64,000 nucleotides of DNA from Acinetobacter nosocomialis NIPH 2119. GTDB lineage: Bacteria > Pseudomonadota > Gammaproteobacteria > Pseudomonadales > Moraxellaceae. How positions within the stretch are numbered: the stretch's first letter is position 1; each line of letters starts with the position of its first letter. The translations under genes and the position numbers were made by a program. The stretch lies in assembly GCF_000368085.1 (NCBI RefSeq), contig NZ_KB849239.1, positions 3,313,715 through 3,377,714 on the forward strand. The letters are read 5' to 3'. The notes under the pieces were generated by a model that was not told where the DNA came from, made no database searches, and was given only the letters and a program-made list of their open reading frames with translations. Positions 9,509 to 17,943 of the stretch are shown one piece after another.

Positions 9509-10873
9509 ATGATGAATGCTTTGGAACGCCGCTCAACTTTTGCTTTAAGTAGTATTTTTGCACTACGCATGTTGGGTCTGTTCATGATTATTCCGGTTTT
9601 TTCTGTAGTCGGGCAGTCATATCAATATGCGACTCCAGCACTCATAGGTTTGGCTGTGGGTATATATGGCTTAAGTCAGGCTATTTTACAAATTCCATTT
9701 AGCTTACTGGCTGACCGTTTTAGCCGTAAACCACTTGTAGTATTTGGCCTGCTACTCTTTGCTATTGGTGGAGCAATTGCGGGTTTATCAGACACGATTT
9801 ATGGCGTAATTATTGGTCGTGCTATCGCTGGGGCTGGGGCAGTTTCGGCAGTGGTCATGGCGCTTTTAGCCGATGTGACACGTGAAGAGCAGCGTACTAA
9901 AGCCATGGCTGCCATGGGTATGAGTATTGGTCTGTCTTTTGTGGTGGCATTTAGTCTAGGGCCTTGGCTCACCAGTCTTGTTGGTATTTCTGGTTTGTTC
10001 TTTGTGACAACCATTATGGGCTTAATTGCGATTTTGATGTTATTGCTGGTGCCTAAAGTGACCCGCCATCATCGTAATTATCAGCAAGGCTATATGGCAC
10101 AGCTTAAACAAGTCATTCAAATGGGTGATTTAAACCGTTTACACGTGTCAGTTTTCGCATTGCACTTATTACTGACAGCCATGTTTATTTATGTGCCTTC
10201 ACAGCTTATCGAATTTGCCCATATTCCTTTGGCGAGCCATGGTTTAGTGTATTTGCCACTCTTGGTGATTAGTTTATTTTTTGCATTTCCGAGCATTATC
10301 ATCGCTGAGAAATACCGCAAAATGCGCGGCATTTTCTTAACCGCAATTACAGGCATTATTGCAGGTTTACTATTACTGATATTTGGTTATCAGTCCAAAT
10401 ATGTCTTGCTCGCAGGCTTAGGTATTTTCTTTATCGCTTTTAATGTGATGGAAGCATTATTACCATCTTGGTTATCAAAGTCTGCTCCAATTCAGTCGAA
10501 AGCCACCGCGATGGGGGTAAATGCCAGTAGCCAGTTCTTAGGTGCTTTTTTTGGTGGCACACTAGGTGGTCAATTATTGATGTTACATAATACTGCGATT
10601 GGATGGAGTGTCTTAGCAGGGATTGCTATAATATGGCTGCTAATTAGTTTTGGTTTAGCTCAGCCGCGGTATTTGTCATCGATTGTGTTGCCATTGCCGC
10701 AAGTGCAACAGGTGAATGAGTGGACCACACAGCTATTGGCAATTCGTGGTATTGAAGAAGTTGTGGTGATGCCTGACCAGCAAGTTGCTTATATTAAAGT
10801 CGATAAACAGTCTCTTGATGATGCTGCACGACGTGATTTAACGCAGTTGTTTGGTAAAGAGGTAGCCATTTAA
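9509..10873 (+). CDS. yajR: YajR-like MFS transporter with C-terminal YAM domain
   Basis: Twelve-helix proton-coupled efflux carrier of about 454 residues. The motif-A loop DRFSRKPLV and the segment RAIAGAGAVSAVVMALLADVTREEQRTKAMA match E. coli YajR closely, and the last 65-70 residues form a soluble ferredoxin-like domain (YAM) unusual in this superfamily. The frame reaches a TTG at 9482, but a TATAAT at 9476-9481 would place the transcript start downstream of it, so I start at the ATG pair 9509/9512. The ribosome site is weak for both. Substrate unknown. ssb follows after 51 bp. Confidence 0.85.
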   Translation: MMNALERRSTFALSSIFALRMLGLFMIIPVFSVVGQSYQYATPALIGLAVGIYGLSQAILQIPFSLLADRFSRKPLVVFGLLLFAIGGAIAGLSDTIYGVIIGRAIAGAGAVSAVVMALLADVTREEQRTKAMAAMGMSIGLSFVVAFSLGPWLTSLVGISGLFFVTTIMGLIAILMLLLVPKVTRHHRNYQQGYMAQLKQVIQMGDLNRLHVSVFALHLLLTAMFIYVPSQLIEFAHIPLASHGLVYLPLLVISLFFAFPSIIIAEKYRKMRGIFLTAITGIIAGLLLLIFGYQSKYVLLAGLGIFFIAFNVMEALLPSWLSKSAPIQSKATAMGVNASSQFLGAFFGGTLGGQLLMLHNTAIGWSVLAGIAIIWLLISFGLAQPRYLSSIVLPLPQVQQVNEWTTQLLAIRGIEEVVVMPDQQVAYIKVDKQSLDDAARRDLTQLFGKEVAI

Positions 10874-10924
10874 GCATAACTCTTATAAAGTAAAACATAG
10901 AAATGAATAGGATGAAGACAGCTA

Positions 10925-11509
10925 ATGCGTGGTGTAAATAAGGTTATTTTGGTTGGTACTTTGGGTCGTGATCCTGAAACAAAAACTTTTCCAAATGGGG
11001 GCTCGTTAACCCAGTTTTCAATCGCGACAAGTGAAGTTTGGACCGATAAAACGTCAGGTGAACGTAAAGAACAAACAGAATGGCACCGTATTGTTTTGCA
11101 TAACCGTTTAGGGGAAATTGCTCAGCAGTTTTTACGTAAAGGTTCTAAGGTTTATATCGAAGGTTCATTACGTACGCGTCAGTGGACAGACCAAAATGGT
11201 CAGGAACGTTACACTACAGAAATCCGTGGCGACCAGATGCAAATGTTAGATGCTCGTCAACAAGGTGAACAAGGTTTCGCTGGCGGTAATGATTTTAACC
11301 AACCACGTTTTAACGCACCTCAACAAGGTGGCGGTTATCAAAATAACAACCAAGGTGGCGGCTACGGTCAAAACAATGGCGGTGGTTATGGTGGCCAAGG
11401 TGGTTTCGGTAATGGTGGCAACAGCCCGCAAGGTGGTGGTTTTGCTCCTAAAGCGCCGCAACAACCAGCGTCTGCACCAGCTGATTTAGACGACGATTTA
11501 CCGTTCTAA
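10925..11509 (+). CDS. ssb: single-stranded DNA-binding protein
   Basis: Coats single-stranded DNA in replication, repair and recombination. The OB fold spans about residues 1-112, a glycine/asparagine/glutamine-rich linker covers about 113-185, and the acidic tip DLDDDLPF that recruits partner proteins closes the chain. Length 194, within the normal range. It follows the yajR-like gene by 51 bp and ends at a strong terminator. Confidence 0.97.
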   Translation: MRGVNKVILVGTLGRDPETKTFPNGGSLTQFSIATSEVWTDKTSGERKEQTEWHRIVLHNRLGEIAQQFLRKGSKVYIEGSLRTRQWTDQNGQERYTTEIRGDQMQMLDARQQGEQGFAGGNDFNQPRFNAPQQGGGYQNNNQGGGYGQNNGGGYGGQGGFGNGGNSPQGGGFAPKAPQQPASAPADLDDDLPF

Positions 11510-11519
11510 TCAAAGTTTC

Positions 11520-11548
11520 AAAAAAGGCGAGTTTATCTCGCCTTTTTT
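11520..11548. terminator. bidirectional rho-independent terminator
   Basis: AAAAGGCGAG, loop TTTAT, CTCGCCTTTT with A and T runs on both sides, between convergent ssb and azlD. Confidence 0.9.
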
Positions 11549-11549
11549 A

Positions 11550-11873
11550 TTATTCAATTCCTAGCAAACGTAGAAGTGCCGTGCCAACAGCGGCCAAACA
11601 AATCACCAATAAAAGCGGAACTTTTTTCCAAACCAAGAACAGTGCTAGTGCCACCCCAAATATACGCGCGAAACCTGCGAAATGTTGGCCTTCAAAAAAT
11701 GTTGTGGACACCGCAATGGCACAGAGCAAAACGGTTGCGCCGTTTGAGAGTAAAACTTGGTATTTTTCAGAAAACGAAAACTTGGCACCTAAGTGGAAAC
11801 CAGCAAAACGAATACCATACGTTCCAAGTGCAAGTAGAGCTATACCTAAAATAATAAGTAACTGTTGACTCAT
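11550..11873 (-). CDS. azlD: AzlD family branched-chain amino acid exporter subunit
   Basis: Small partner (107 residues, about four helices) of the AzlCD-type exporter, related to E. coli YgaH. Its ATG overlaps the azlC stop by 4 bp (ATGA), so translation should be coupled. In characterised relatives the pair exports branched-chain amino acids or analogues; the actual substrate here is unknown. The gene ends 2 bp from the ssb terminator. Confidence 0.85.
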   Translation of the reverse strand: MSQQLLIILGIALLALGTYGIRFAGFHLGAKFSFSEKYQVLLSNGATVLLCAIAVSTTFFEGQHFAGFARIFGVALALFLVWKKVPLLLVICLAAVGTALLRLLGIE

Positions 11874-12538
11874 TTCTTTCTACCCCATATTAAGCCAAAA
11901 AGCGAAATCAGAATTGGAAGCCCTGGGGCTAAAAAAGGTGTAGTCATCAGTGCTAAAGTTGATCCGGCAAATGCAGCTTTTCGAGTCGATTTATTCTTTA
12001 AAGCATTAAAAGTAAGAGCAATTAAAATGGCAGGAAAAATGGCATCTAAACCAAATGTTTTTGGGTCTGGAATAGCACTCCCAATAAAATAGCCAGCCGT
12101 GACACCCAGTGGCCAAGTCAGCATAATGCCTATACCACACAACCAATAAGCAGCTTTTTTTGTCTCGAAGTCAGGTTGTGCCATGCCAAACAAAACGCTT
12201 TCATCGTTCATGATGTGAGACCCAAAATACTGAGAGAATTTGCCTCGGATCAGTTCATTGACCGCAATGCCAAAAGGTAGATGTCTTAAATTGACGAGTA
12301 GTCCTGCAATTGCAGCCGCAATTGGACTACCACCTACCGCCAAGAATCCAATAAAAATAAATTCAGCAGTTCCTGCGAGCACAAATACGGACAGGCAAAG
12401 TGGAATCCAGAGTGCTAAGCCATAACTTGCAGCGAGTGAACCTAAAGACATACCAACCACGCTGGTTGCTAGACACACAAAGAAAATCGAGCGAGTAGTG
12501 TCTTTACTAAGTTTTTTAATCAGAGAGTATGTAGACAT
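11870..12538 (-). CDS. azlC: AzlC family branched-chain amino acid exporter large subunit
   Basis: Multi-spanning permease subunit with the AzlC motifs GTAEFIFIGFLA and GLLVNLRHLPFG. The frame extends to a TTG at 12595, with in-frame ATGs at 12565 and 12538. A TATAAT covers 12569-12564 on the minus strand, so I prefer 12538 (MSTYSLIKK), although no clear ribosome site decides this. Divergent from an XRE-cupin regulator that probably controls the pair, the usual arrangement for azl genes. Confidence 0.82.
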   Translation of the reverse strand: MSTYSLIKKLSKDTTRSIFFVCLATSVVGMSLGSLAASYGLALWIPLCLSVFVLAGTAEFIFIGFLAVGGSPIAAAIAGLLVNLRHLPFGIAVNELIRGKFSQYFGSHIMNDESVLFGMAQPDFETKKAAYWLCGIGIMLTWPLGVTAGYFIGSAIPDPKTFGLDAIFPAILIALTFNALKNKSTRKAAFAGSTLALMTTPFLAPGLPILISLFGLIWGRKK

Positions 12539-12563
12539 AGCATGATATAACGAACGATTTTCC

Positions 12564-12609
12564 ATTATAATGAATAAGTCTGATTGTTTTGTCAAAACGA
12601 ACGATCGTT
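12564..12609. promoter_or_regulatory. azlCD / XRE-cupin divergent control region
   Basis: Contains the palindrome AACGATCGTT at 12600-12609 and a related CGAACGAT at both 12551-12558 and 12598-12605. On the minus strand TTGACA (12595-12590) and TATAAT (12569-12564) are 20 bp apart, longer than ideal. Likely binding region for the adjacent regulator. Confidence 0.5.
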
Positions 12610-12633
12610 TTTTTTATAGAACGGGTGTGGTGA

Positions 12634-13182
12634 ATGTCTCAGCCAATTGAAATTATTGCCAAAGGTTTAACGCGTGAACGCCAAAGAGCAGGGCTTTCAT
12701 TGGCAGAGGTTGCACGCCGTGCAGGTGTTGCCAAATCTACACTTTCTCAATTAGAGGCAGGGCAAGGTAACCCTAGCATTGAAACTTTATGGGCACTTTG
12801 TGTTGCACTCAATATTCCATTTGCACGTCTGATGGAAGAACCGAGCAATCAAGTGCAAGTCATTCGCTGTGGCGATGGGCCAACGGTGAGTTCGGAGATT
12901 GCCAATTACAAAGCAATTTTGTTGGCGACCTGTCCACCCCATGCGCGTCGAGATGTGTATTTATTGATTGTTGAACCGGGTGAAGATCGACTTTCAGAAC
13001 CACATCCGGTCGGTTCTGTAGAACATATTATCGTGGTTGAAGGTAAAGCTTTGGTGGGTTTAATTGATGAAGCGGTTGAGCTTGGCGTCGGAGATTATAT
13101 TTGTTATCCAGCTGATCAAAAACATATATTTAGAGCCTTGGAAACAGGCACAAAAGCGTTATTAATTTCTGAACAAAACTAA
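12634..13182 (+). CDS. XRE family regulator with cupin sensor domain
   Basis: 182 residues. The helix-turn-helix spans about 6-62 (LSLAEVARRAGVAKSTLSQLEAG) and a C-terminal cupin_2 barrel about 100-180 is the presumed ligand sensor. Such regulators often sit divergent from azlCD, as here, and sense an amino acid or derivative. A GGTG-type ribosome site precedes the ATG. The ligand is not determinable. Palindromic sequence at 12600-12609 is the candidate operator. Confidence 0.85.
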   Translation: MSQPIEIIAKGLTRERQRAGLSLAEVARRAGVAKSTLSQLEAGQGNPSIETLWALCVALNIPFARLMEEPSNQVQVIRCGDGPTVSSEIANYKAILLATCPPHARRDVYLLIVEPGEDRLSEPHPVGSVEHIIVVEGKALVGLIDEAVELGVGDYICYPADQKHIFRALETGTKALLISEQN

Positions 13183-13487
13183 AGTATTTCAAACTGCTTA
13201 AAATAAAAACTAAAAGCTATTTAGCCTCACTTAATACAAAAAGGGCCAATTTTGCGTATAAATTTTGCAATTGGCTCTCTCTTTTATTACAAAAATGGCT
13301 CTCGTTTCTTGAGAGCCGAAACGACAAATTAAAGCCATTGGAAGTATGCATACGGAAGCGCCGGATAAGCTCAGTGAATTTTCTGTTTTAGGAGTTGAGC
13401 AGAACGGCTAAATTTTTAGGGGATATTTTTTGGCTTCGGAGGATTTCCGAGACTAGCCGATATCCTCCATATATTAAGGAAAATGAT
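13183..13487. promoter_or_regulatory. gabP control region with paired GabR-type repeats
   Basis: TGGCTCTC occurs at 13272-13279 and again at 13296-13303 (24-bp pitch). An inverted copy GAGAGCC at 13311-13317 makes a hairpin with the second repeat. A separate inverted repeat GCCAATT/AATTGGC lies at 13245-13251 and 13269-13275. The same repeat pair with identical pitch recurs at 16496-16527 before gabR/gabT, so a MocR/GabR regulator probably binds both. Confidence 0.75.
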
Positions 13488-14930
13488 ATGGCAGCTCATC
13501 AAAATGGTTCTGAAGCCAATCACTCCCAAAGTTTAAAACATGGACTTAAATCACGCCACTTAACCATGATCTCGATTGCTGGGGTTATTGGTGGTTCTCT
13601 CTTTGTTGGCTCAGGCAGTATTATCTACAACACTGGTCCGGTGGTTTTTCTAACTTATGCTTTAGGTGGTTTACTCGTTTGGTTCATCATGCGTATGTTA
13701 GGCGAGATGGCCGTTTTAAATCCCGACAGTGGCTCTTTTTCAACTTATGCGGATCGTGCGATTGGCCGTTGGGCAGGATTTTCAATTGGTTGGTTGTACT
13801 GGTGTACACTGGCAATGCTCATGGGCTGGGAAGCTTATGTAGCAGGAAAAATTTTAAATAACTGGTTCCCGTTTATACCGATCTGGGTCTATATGACCGT
13901 GGTGATTGGTGCACTGGTTGCTGTTAATTTACAAAACGTCAAGAATTATGGTGAATTCGAGTTCTGGTTTGCACTCATCAAAGTGATCGCGATTGTTGTT
14001 TTCCTTGTGATTGGTAGCTTAGCGATCATGCATTTATGGCCTTGGGGCAATCCGGCTGCATCTGGTATTAGTAACTTAACCTCTCAAGGCTTTATGCCAA
14101 ATGGTGGTTCATCAGTGATTACCGCCTTGCTTGGGGTGATGTTCGCCTATATTGGCGCTGAAATTGTGACTGTAGCAGCGGCAGAGTCTGCAAATCCATC
14201 TAAAGAAATTCGTAAAGCTTCAAACTCTGTGGTTTGGCGAATTATTTTATTCTACGTTGGATCAATGTTTGTTGCGGTATGTTTAATTCCTCACAATAAT
14301 GAACTTTTGAAAGATTCGACTTGGGGTACTTATAGCGTTACGTTGTCTGCTCTTGGTATTCCGGGCGCGCGCCATATCGTAAATTTTGTAGTGTTAACGT
14401 CGGTATGTAGTTGTTTTAACTCGGCGCTTTACACATGTTCACGAATGTTATTCTCGTTGTCTAAACGTGGTGATGCACCGAAAAGTTTTGGTTCTGTAAA
14501 CAGTAAAAGTAGTCCGTGGGTGGGCGTGATTGTGTCATGCTTCTTCTCTGTAATTGCCGTGATTTTAACTGCAACCAAGAGTATGGATGTGTATGACTTT
14601 TTCATGCTAACGACTGGTGCAGCAACACTATATGTGTACTTAACCATTGCTTATTCTCAGCTTCGTATGCGTAAAAAATTAGAAGCTGAAGGCGTGAAAA
14701 TTGACTTTAAAATGTGGATGTTCCCTTACTTAACTTACCTGGTGATCTTTGCAATTATTGGTGCAATTCTTACCATGTTGATTGAAGGTACTTATTTTAA
14801 AGAAGTGATTTACACTACAGCGCTATTCGGCATTATTGTGTTCTTCGGATTGTTGTCTGAAAAGCTAGGTTGGGGTAAAGAGCGTAGAGCGACACATTTA
14901 ACTCATAGCCATGAAGAAAAATTAGTTTAA
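13488..14930 (+). CDS. gabP: APC family permease, probable GABA permease
   Basis: Twelve-helix amino acid/proton symporter of about 480 residues. The first helix carries the APC substrate-backbone motif GVIGGSLFVGSG. The frame extends upstream to 13395, but the ATG at 13488 has an AAGGA ribosome site and starts a normal cytoplasmic tail, so it is preferred. Sequence resembles the GabP/AnsP branch; its place next to gabR, gabT and gabD, with a shared operator, points to uptake of 4-aminobutyrate. Substrate is inferred, not proven. Confidence 0.8.
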   Translation: MAAHQNGSEANHSQSLKHGLKSRHLTMISIAGVIGGSLFVGSGSIIYNTGPVVFLTYALGGLLVWFIMRMLGEMAVLNPDSGSFSTYADRAIGRWAGFSIGWLYWCTLAMLMGWEAYVAGKILNNWFPFIPIWVYMTVVIGALVAVNLQNVKNYGEFEFWFALIKVIAIVVFLVIGSLAIMHLWPWGNPAASGISNLTSQGFMPNGGSSVITALLGVMFAYIGAEIVTVAAAESANPSKEIRKASNSVVWRIILFYVGSMFVAVCLIPHNNELLKDSTWGTYSVTLSALGIPGARHIVNFVVLTSVCSCFNSALYTCSRMLFSLSKRGDAPKSFGSVNSKSSPWVGVIVSCFFSVIAVILTATKSMDVYDFFMLTTGAATLYVYLTIAYSQLRMRKKLEAEGVKIDFKMWMFPYLTYLVIFAIIGAILTMLIEGTYFKEVIYTTALFGIIVFFGLLSEKLGWGKERRATHLTHSHEEKLV

Positions 14931-14940
14931 ATTTTTAAAT

Positions 14941-14970
14941 AAAAAAGAGCCTCACTGTGAGGCTCTTTTT
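14941..14970. terminator. bidirectional terminator between gabP and gabR
   Basis: GAGCCTCAC/GTGAGGCTC inverted repeat with flanking A and T runs, between the convergent gabP and gabR genes. Confidence 0.85.
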
Positions 14971-14994
14971 GTTTGTCTTAATACGCAAGAATCT

Positions 14995-16494
14995 TTAATT
15001 CAGCGTAGGTACACCTGCTTCACGTAAACACTGGAGCAACACACCAAAAGCCATCACCATGTCTTTTTCATTTACACAGGCAAAGCCCATCAGCAGTCCA
15101 CGTTCGGCGTGTGCATGCGACTGCATGTAGTATTGTGAAAGTGGACGAACTTTGACACCACGTTCAAGCGCAGTCGCCGCAATCGCGACATCATCACAAG
15201 TGTTTGGCAGTTTTAAAACCAGATGTAACCCTGCTGCTTCGTCATATTCATGAATAAATTCGGGGCCAAGGTAGCGTTGAATTAAACTCACCAAGTAGTC
15301 ACGGCGTTTACCATAGAGCAGGCGCATACGGCGAATATGCGCTTCATAATGGCCTTCACGAATAAATTCAGCGAGAGCCTTTTGCTCAAGCAAATGCCCA
15401 CCACGGTAAAGCTCAGCTGCGACAATACGTAGCGGTGAAAATAGCGGCTTAGGGACGACCAAATATCCAATTCTTAAAGATGGATAAATGGTTTTACTAA
15501 ACGTGCCCATATATAAAACAGGTGCGTTATTTTCTAAGCCTTGCAAAGATGGATAAGGCTGGCCCGAGAAACGGAACTCACTGTCATAGTCATCTTCTAC
15601 AATCCAGCTATTGTGCTGACGTGCGATTTGAATCAATTGTCTGCGTCGATCAAGGCTTAAATGTGAGCCAAGCGGATATTGGTGTGAAGGGGTGACAAAA
15701 ATGAGTTTAGGCGGCTTTGCCGGATTTTCTTCAGGAATAATACCTTCAGCATCGACAGGCATGGGCTGAATATCGAGGCCATTAATTCGTAATGTATTAC
15801 GCATTCCCCAATAAGCGGGATCTTCAATCCAGACTTTATCTCCCATATCGCTGAGTGCACGTGAGACTAAATCAATCGCTTGATGAATGCCTTCGGTAAT
15901 AATAATCTGGTCTGCATCGCACTGAACTGAACGTGCAACACGTAAGTAATCTGCCAACGCACTTCGAAGCTCTATACAGCCACCAGCGTTGCTATAAATC
16001 AGGCGGTTAATGTCCGGTTCGCGGCTTAAGCGTGCTTGAATACGGCTAAAAATATGATGAGGGAACTCGGTAACATCGGGTGCTCCCGGAACAAAAGCAC
16101 CCCATTGATGTGGCGAGGCCGCAGCATAGCCTAATAAGTTTGAACCACGCTGCGAGAGGGCATAAGAACTTTGAACACTTGGACTAGAAACTACTTTTTT
16201 CTTGTTTTGTGTATTTAAAAAACTCTCTGGTAACTTTTCGGCAACCCAAGTGCCATGTCCTGTCCGTGCTTCTAAGTAGCCTTCAGCCTGTAGTTGTTCG
16301 TAGGCGCTCAGTACCGTATTTCTCGAAACATGAATTTCACTGGCTAAATCGCGTGATGCAGGTAGACGAGTCTTCGGCTGGATGACTCCATCAATAATGG
16401 CACTACGCAGGCAACGGAAAAGGCGTTGATGTAGTTTCCCTTCAGTGTCCTGTTGGAGTCGTTGCAGCAAATGATCTCCAAGTAAACTACGCAA
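14995..16494 (-). CDS. gabR: MocR/GabR family PLP-dependent transcriptional regulator
   Basis: 499 residues: an N-terminal GntR winged helix (about 20-88, with SRNTVLSAYEQLQAEGYL) fused to a class I aminotransferase-like domain (about 110-495). In GabR relatives this domain binds PLP and an amino acid effector to activate gabTD. I see IVEDDYDSEFR and MGTFSKTIYPSLRIGYLV, the latter with the PLP lysine. The start is a TTG at 16494, backed by AGGAG eight bases upstream (16507-16503). That ribosome site overlaps the operator repeat, so the protein may also control its own translation start region. Divergent from gabT. Confidence 0.85.
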   Translation of the reverse strand: MRSLLGDHLLQRLQQDTEGKLHQRLFRCLRSAIIDGVIQPKTRLPASRDLASEIHVSRNTVLSAYEQLQAEGYLEARTGHGTWVAEKLPESFLNTQNKKKVVSSPSVQSSYALSQRGSNLLGYAAASPHQWGAFVPGAPDVTEFPHHIFSRIQARLSREPDINRLIYSNAGGCIELRSALADYLRVARSVQCDADQIIITEGIHQAIDLVSRALSDMGDKVWIEDPAYWGMRNTLRINGLDIQPMPVDAEGIIPEENPAKPPKLIFVTPSHQYPLGSHLSLDRRRQLIQIARQHNSWIVEDDYDSEFRFSGQPYPSLQGLENNAPVLYMGTFSKTIYPSLRIGYLVVPKPLFSPLRIVAAELYRGGHLLEQKALAEFIREGHYEAHIRRMRLLYGKRRDYLVSLIQRYLGPEFIHEYDEAAGLHLVLKLPNTCDDVAIAATALERGVKVRPLSQYYMQSHAHAERGLLMGFACVNEKDMVMAFGVLLQCLREAGVPTLN

Positions 16495-16527
16495 TTGGCT
16501 CTCTCCTACAGTTAAAAAGTGGCTCTC
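16491..16527. promoter_or_regulatory. paired GabR-type repeats between gabR and gabT
   Basis: GCAATTGGCTCTCTC at 16491-16505 and TGGCTCTCGT at 16520-16529 contain TGGCTCTC twice at a 24-bp pitch, exactly as in the gabP control region. The repeats overlap the gabR ribosome site and TTG start. Confidence 0.8.
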
Positions 16528-16650
16528 GTCAGTTGGCGTCAGACGAGCGAAATTACATGCATAGGCAGTCGTTGTAAAGCACCCTGAAAATTAAGCACAG
16601 GATGCAAGAAACCAAAGCTGCAACTGATGATGAAAATATGAGGGAATCAA

Positions 16651-17943
16651 ATGGATAATCAACATTCTGCACTTAACGCACGTAAACAGCAAGCAACTCC
16701 ACGTGGTGTAGGCGTGATGTGTCAGTGGTATGCGGAAAAAGCTGAAAATGCCACGCTTTGGGACAAGGAAGGCAACCAATTTATCGACTTTGCTGGTGGT
16801 ATCGCGGTTTTAAATACAGGCCATCGCCACCCTAAAGTAATTGCAGCGGTGACTGAACAACTTACTAAATTTACGCATACTGCCTATCAAGTTACGCCAT
16901 ATGAAAGCTATGTGGCTTTAGCTGAACGTATTAATGAACGCGCGCCAATTGCTGGTCCTGCGAAGGCAGCTTTTTTCACAACAGGTGCAGAAGCAGTTGA
17001 AAATGCAGTGAAGATTGCCCGTTCTTATACAGGTCGTCATGGCATTATCACGTTTGGTAACGGTTTCCACGGTCGTTCATTTATGACCATGGCAATGACA
17101 GGTAAAACTGCGCCTTACAAACGTGATTTTGGTGTTATGCCAGCGGGTGTGTTCCACGCACGTTATCCAGTACCTGCTAAAGGCATTTCAGTAGATGCGG
17201 CAATTGAAAGCGTTGAAGATATTTTCAGTGAAGATATTGCGCCACATGACGTTGCAGCAATTGTACTGGAGCCAGTACAAGGTGAGGGCGGTTTCAATGT
17301 TGTGCCAGCCGAGTTCTTAAAACGTTTACGCGCAATTTGTGACAAGCACGGTATTTTACTTGTTGCTGATGAAGTTCAATCTGGTTTTGCGCGTACTGGT
17401 AAATTGTTTGCGATGAACCATTATGAAACTAAAGCAGACCTCATCACGATGGCAAAAAGCTTGGGCGGTGGTTTCCCTATTTCAGGTGTTGTGGGCCGTG
17501 CAGAAGTCATGGATGCGCCAAACCCAGGTGGTCTAGGCGGTACTTATGCAGGTAGCCCGATCGCAGTTGCAGCTGCACATGCCGTGATTGACGCGATTGA
17601 AGAAGAAAACCTATGCGACCGTGCAAATGAGTTAGGCGCCGAGTTAGTTGCTACGCTTAAAGATATTCAGCAAGCAACAGGTGAGGTGGTCACTGATATT
17701 CGTGCATTAGGTTCAATGGTTGCAGTAGAACTTGAAACTGCTGAACAAGCAAAAGTTGTACAAAACTATGCAATGGAAAACGGGTTGTTACTTCTTACTT
17801 GTGGTAAATACGGTAATGTAATTCGTTTCTTATATCCATTAACCATTCCTGCTGAGCAATTCCGTCAAGCTCTTGATATCTTGAAACAAGGTTTTGCGAC
17901 ACTAAAAGCAGGTAGTGCAAAAGCAATGGAGCAATCTGCATGA
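16651..17943 (+). CDS. gabT: 4-aminobutyrate aminotransferase
   Basis: Transfers the amino group of GABA to 2-oxoglutarate, giving succinate semialdehyde and glutamate. Fold-type I class III aminotransferase of 430 residues. The PLP lysine is Lys269 in MAKSLGGGFPISG, the PLP-ring aspartate sits in LLVADEVQSGFARTG, and TTGAEAVENAVKIAR binds the phosphate. A GAGGGA ribosome site precedes the ATG. The last 4 bp overlap the start of gabD, so the two genes form one coupled unit. Confidence 0.95.
   Translation: MDNQHSALNARKQQATPRGVGVMCQWYAEKAENATLWDKEGNQFIDFAGGIAVLNTGHRHPKVIAAVTEQLTKFTHTAYQVTPYESYVALAERINERAPIAGPAKAAFFTTGAEAVENAVKIARSYTGRHGIITFGNGFHGRSFMTMAMTGKTAPYKRDFGVMPAGVFHARYPVPAKGISVDAAIESVEDIFSEDIAPHDVAAIVLEPVQGEGGFNVVPAEFLKRLRAICDKHGILLVADEVQSGFARTGKLFAMNHYETKADLITMAKSLGGGFPISGVVGRAEVMDAPNPGGLGGTYAGSPIAVAAAHAVIDAIEEENLCDRANELGAELVATLKDIQQATGEVVTDIRALGSMVAVELETAEQAKVVQNYAMENGLLLLTCGKYGNVIRFLYPLTIPAEQFRQALDILKQGFATLKAGSAKAMEQSA

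Noticed and set aside
11246..11489. Open frames on both strands inside the ssb linker
   Set aside because: They are shadows of the repetitive Gly/Gln/Asn-coding sequence and lack ribosome sites.
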